From assembly GCA_025924435.1 (NCBI GenBank), contig JAICIL010000319.1, positions 1 to 5,137 on the forward strand: a DNA stretch of 5,137 bases, in the 5' to 3' direction. The stretch is from Chloroflexia bacterium. Lineage in GTDB: Bacteria > Chloroflexota > Chloroflexia > Thermomicrobiales > JALYUS01. Positions 4,618-5,137 of this stretch are shown here, in pieces. The position numbers and the translations under genes are program-made. Positions within the stretch are counted from its first letter, which is position 1. The number at the start of each line of letters is the position of its first letter. The notes beneath the pieces are model-generated. The model was not told the origin of the DNA. It saw only the letters and a program-made list of their open reading frames with translations, and made no database searches.

Positions 4618-5137
4618 TTACACTTCCTCGCGCACCCATTCCCGCAGCGCGAGGCGCAGCATCGTTTTCGCCCGCTGGAACAACGTTTTCGCGCTGTTCT
4701 CCGGGATGCCGAGCGTCTGCGCGATCTCGCCGAACGTCAACTCCCCCTCGTACCGGAGGACGACGACCTCGCGGTACTTCGGCGGCAGCCCGGCAATCGC
4801 CTCCGCCAGGAGCCGCTGGAGGTCGCGCCGCTCCGCGAGCGATTCGAGCGAGGGGCCGCTGTCCGCGACGGCAGCGAGCGCGTCCAGATCCTCCCCATCG
4901 TCGCGCGGCCGCTCGGCGGGCGGCGTCCGCCGCTGGCGGATCAAGTCGAGGCAGCGGTTACGCGCGACGCGATAGAACCACGGGCGCAGAGAAGCATCGG
5001 GGCGCAGGCGGGGCAGGGCGTTGTAGCACTGGATGAAGGTGTGCTGCACGACATCCGCCGCGTCGTCCGCGTCGCCGAGGATGCGGGTGGCGAAGGCGTA
5101 GAGCGGTTGCGTGTAGCGGCGGACGAGCATCTCGAAG
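4618..5137 (-). CDS. ECF-type RNA polymerase sigma-70 factor (5' end beyond window)
   Basis: At least 172 residues are visible. The frame stays open to the right edge, where Phe-Glu precede Met(5130). FEMLVRRY matches the usual start of the sigma2 domain, so this Met is probably internal and the gene is cut by the window. Counting from it, sigma2 spans about 1-68, with DADDAADVVQHTFIQ (region 2.1-2.2) and SLRPWFYRVARNRCLDLIRQ (2.3-2.4). An acidic linker (about 72-100) follows. Sigma4 spans about 105-162, with LPPKYREVVVLRY and the helix-turn-helix around FGEIAQTLGIPENSAKTLFQRAK. Regions 1 and 3 are absent, as expected for the ECF class. Such factors recruit core RNA polymerase to a small regulon and are usually held inactive by an anti-sigma protein. 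The candidate for that role follows 71 bp downstream. The ECF subgroup cannot be named from the sequence alone. Confidence 0.93.
   Translation of the reverse strand, partial: FEMLVRRYTQPLYAFATRILGDADDAADVVQHTFIQCYNALPRLRPDASLRPWFYRVARNRCLDLIRQRRTPPAERPRDDGEDLDALAAVADSGPSLESLAERRDLQRLLAEAIAGLPPKYREVVVLRYEGELTFGEIAQTLGIPENSAKTLFQRAKTMLRLALREWVREEV

Noticed and set aside
4061..4975. 304-residue plus-strand open frame opposite the sigma and anti-sigma genes
   Set aside because: It begins with a long Arg-rich stretch typical of a GC-driven shadow. The opposite strand holds a clear ECF sigma factor.

Overview
This is a high-GC bacterial window (roughly two thirds G+C by eye, strong G/C preference at third codon positions). 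It carries five credible protein genes, three kinds of intergenic repeat and several candidate promoters. The gene families and the repeat-rich spacers would suit Chloroflexota (Thermomicrobia-like), Armatimonadota or a similar environmental lineage. The sequence alone does not settle the phylum, and that guess has low confidence.

Layout. Positions 1-157 hold a C12 run at the window edge, a perfect 8-bp hairpin, a sigma70-like promoter and a good ribosome binding site. These lead into a complete plus-strand S9-family serine peptidase (158-2155) with a beta-propeller followed by an alpha/beta-hydrolase domain. A minus-strand enolase-superfamily enzyme of the mandelate racemase subgroup (2236-3393) converges on it. 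The 80-bp gap between the two stop codons is almost filled by a foldback element whose TGAACCG ends provide the stop codon of both genes. Positions 3394-3569 hold a candidate leaderless-type promoter for the enolase-superfamily gene, a second foldback repeat and a run of ACTTGCTACT repeats.

From 3570 to the right edge is a minus-strand signalling operon. In transcription order it is an ECF sigma factor (running off the right edge, 5' end missing), a two-helix membrane protein that is probably its anti-sigma factor, and a small exported or membrane-anchored DUF5666-like protein. The last two overlap by ATGA. The 71-bp gap between the sigma and anti-sigma genes contains a GAAACTT-N15-CGTGTA pattern that looks like an ECF promoter and could be autoregulatory.

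How they work together. The three right-hand genes plausibly form one envelope-signalling unit: sigma factor, membrane-bound regulator and an extracytoplasmic partner. The peptidase (peptide turnover) and the racemase/dehydratase-type enzyme (carboxylic or sugar acid catabolism) are housekeeping or catabolic genes with no visible link to that unit or to each other. No mobile-element protein, CRISPR array, tRNA or rRNA is visible. The less ordinary parts are the stop-codon-supplying foldback element, the clustering of three repeat types in one 5-kb window, and an anti-sigma candidate without a zinc-finger motif.
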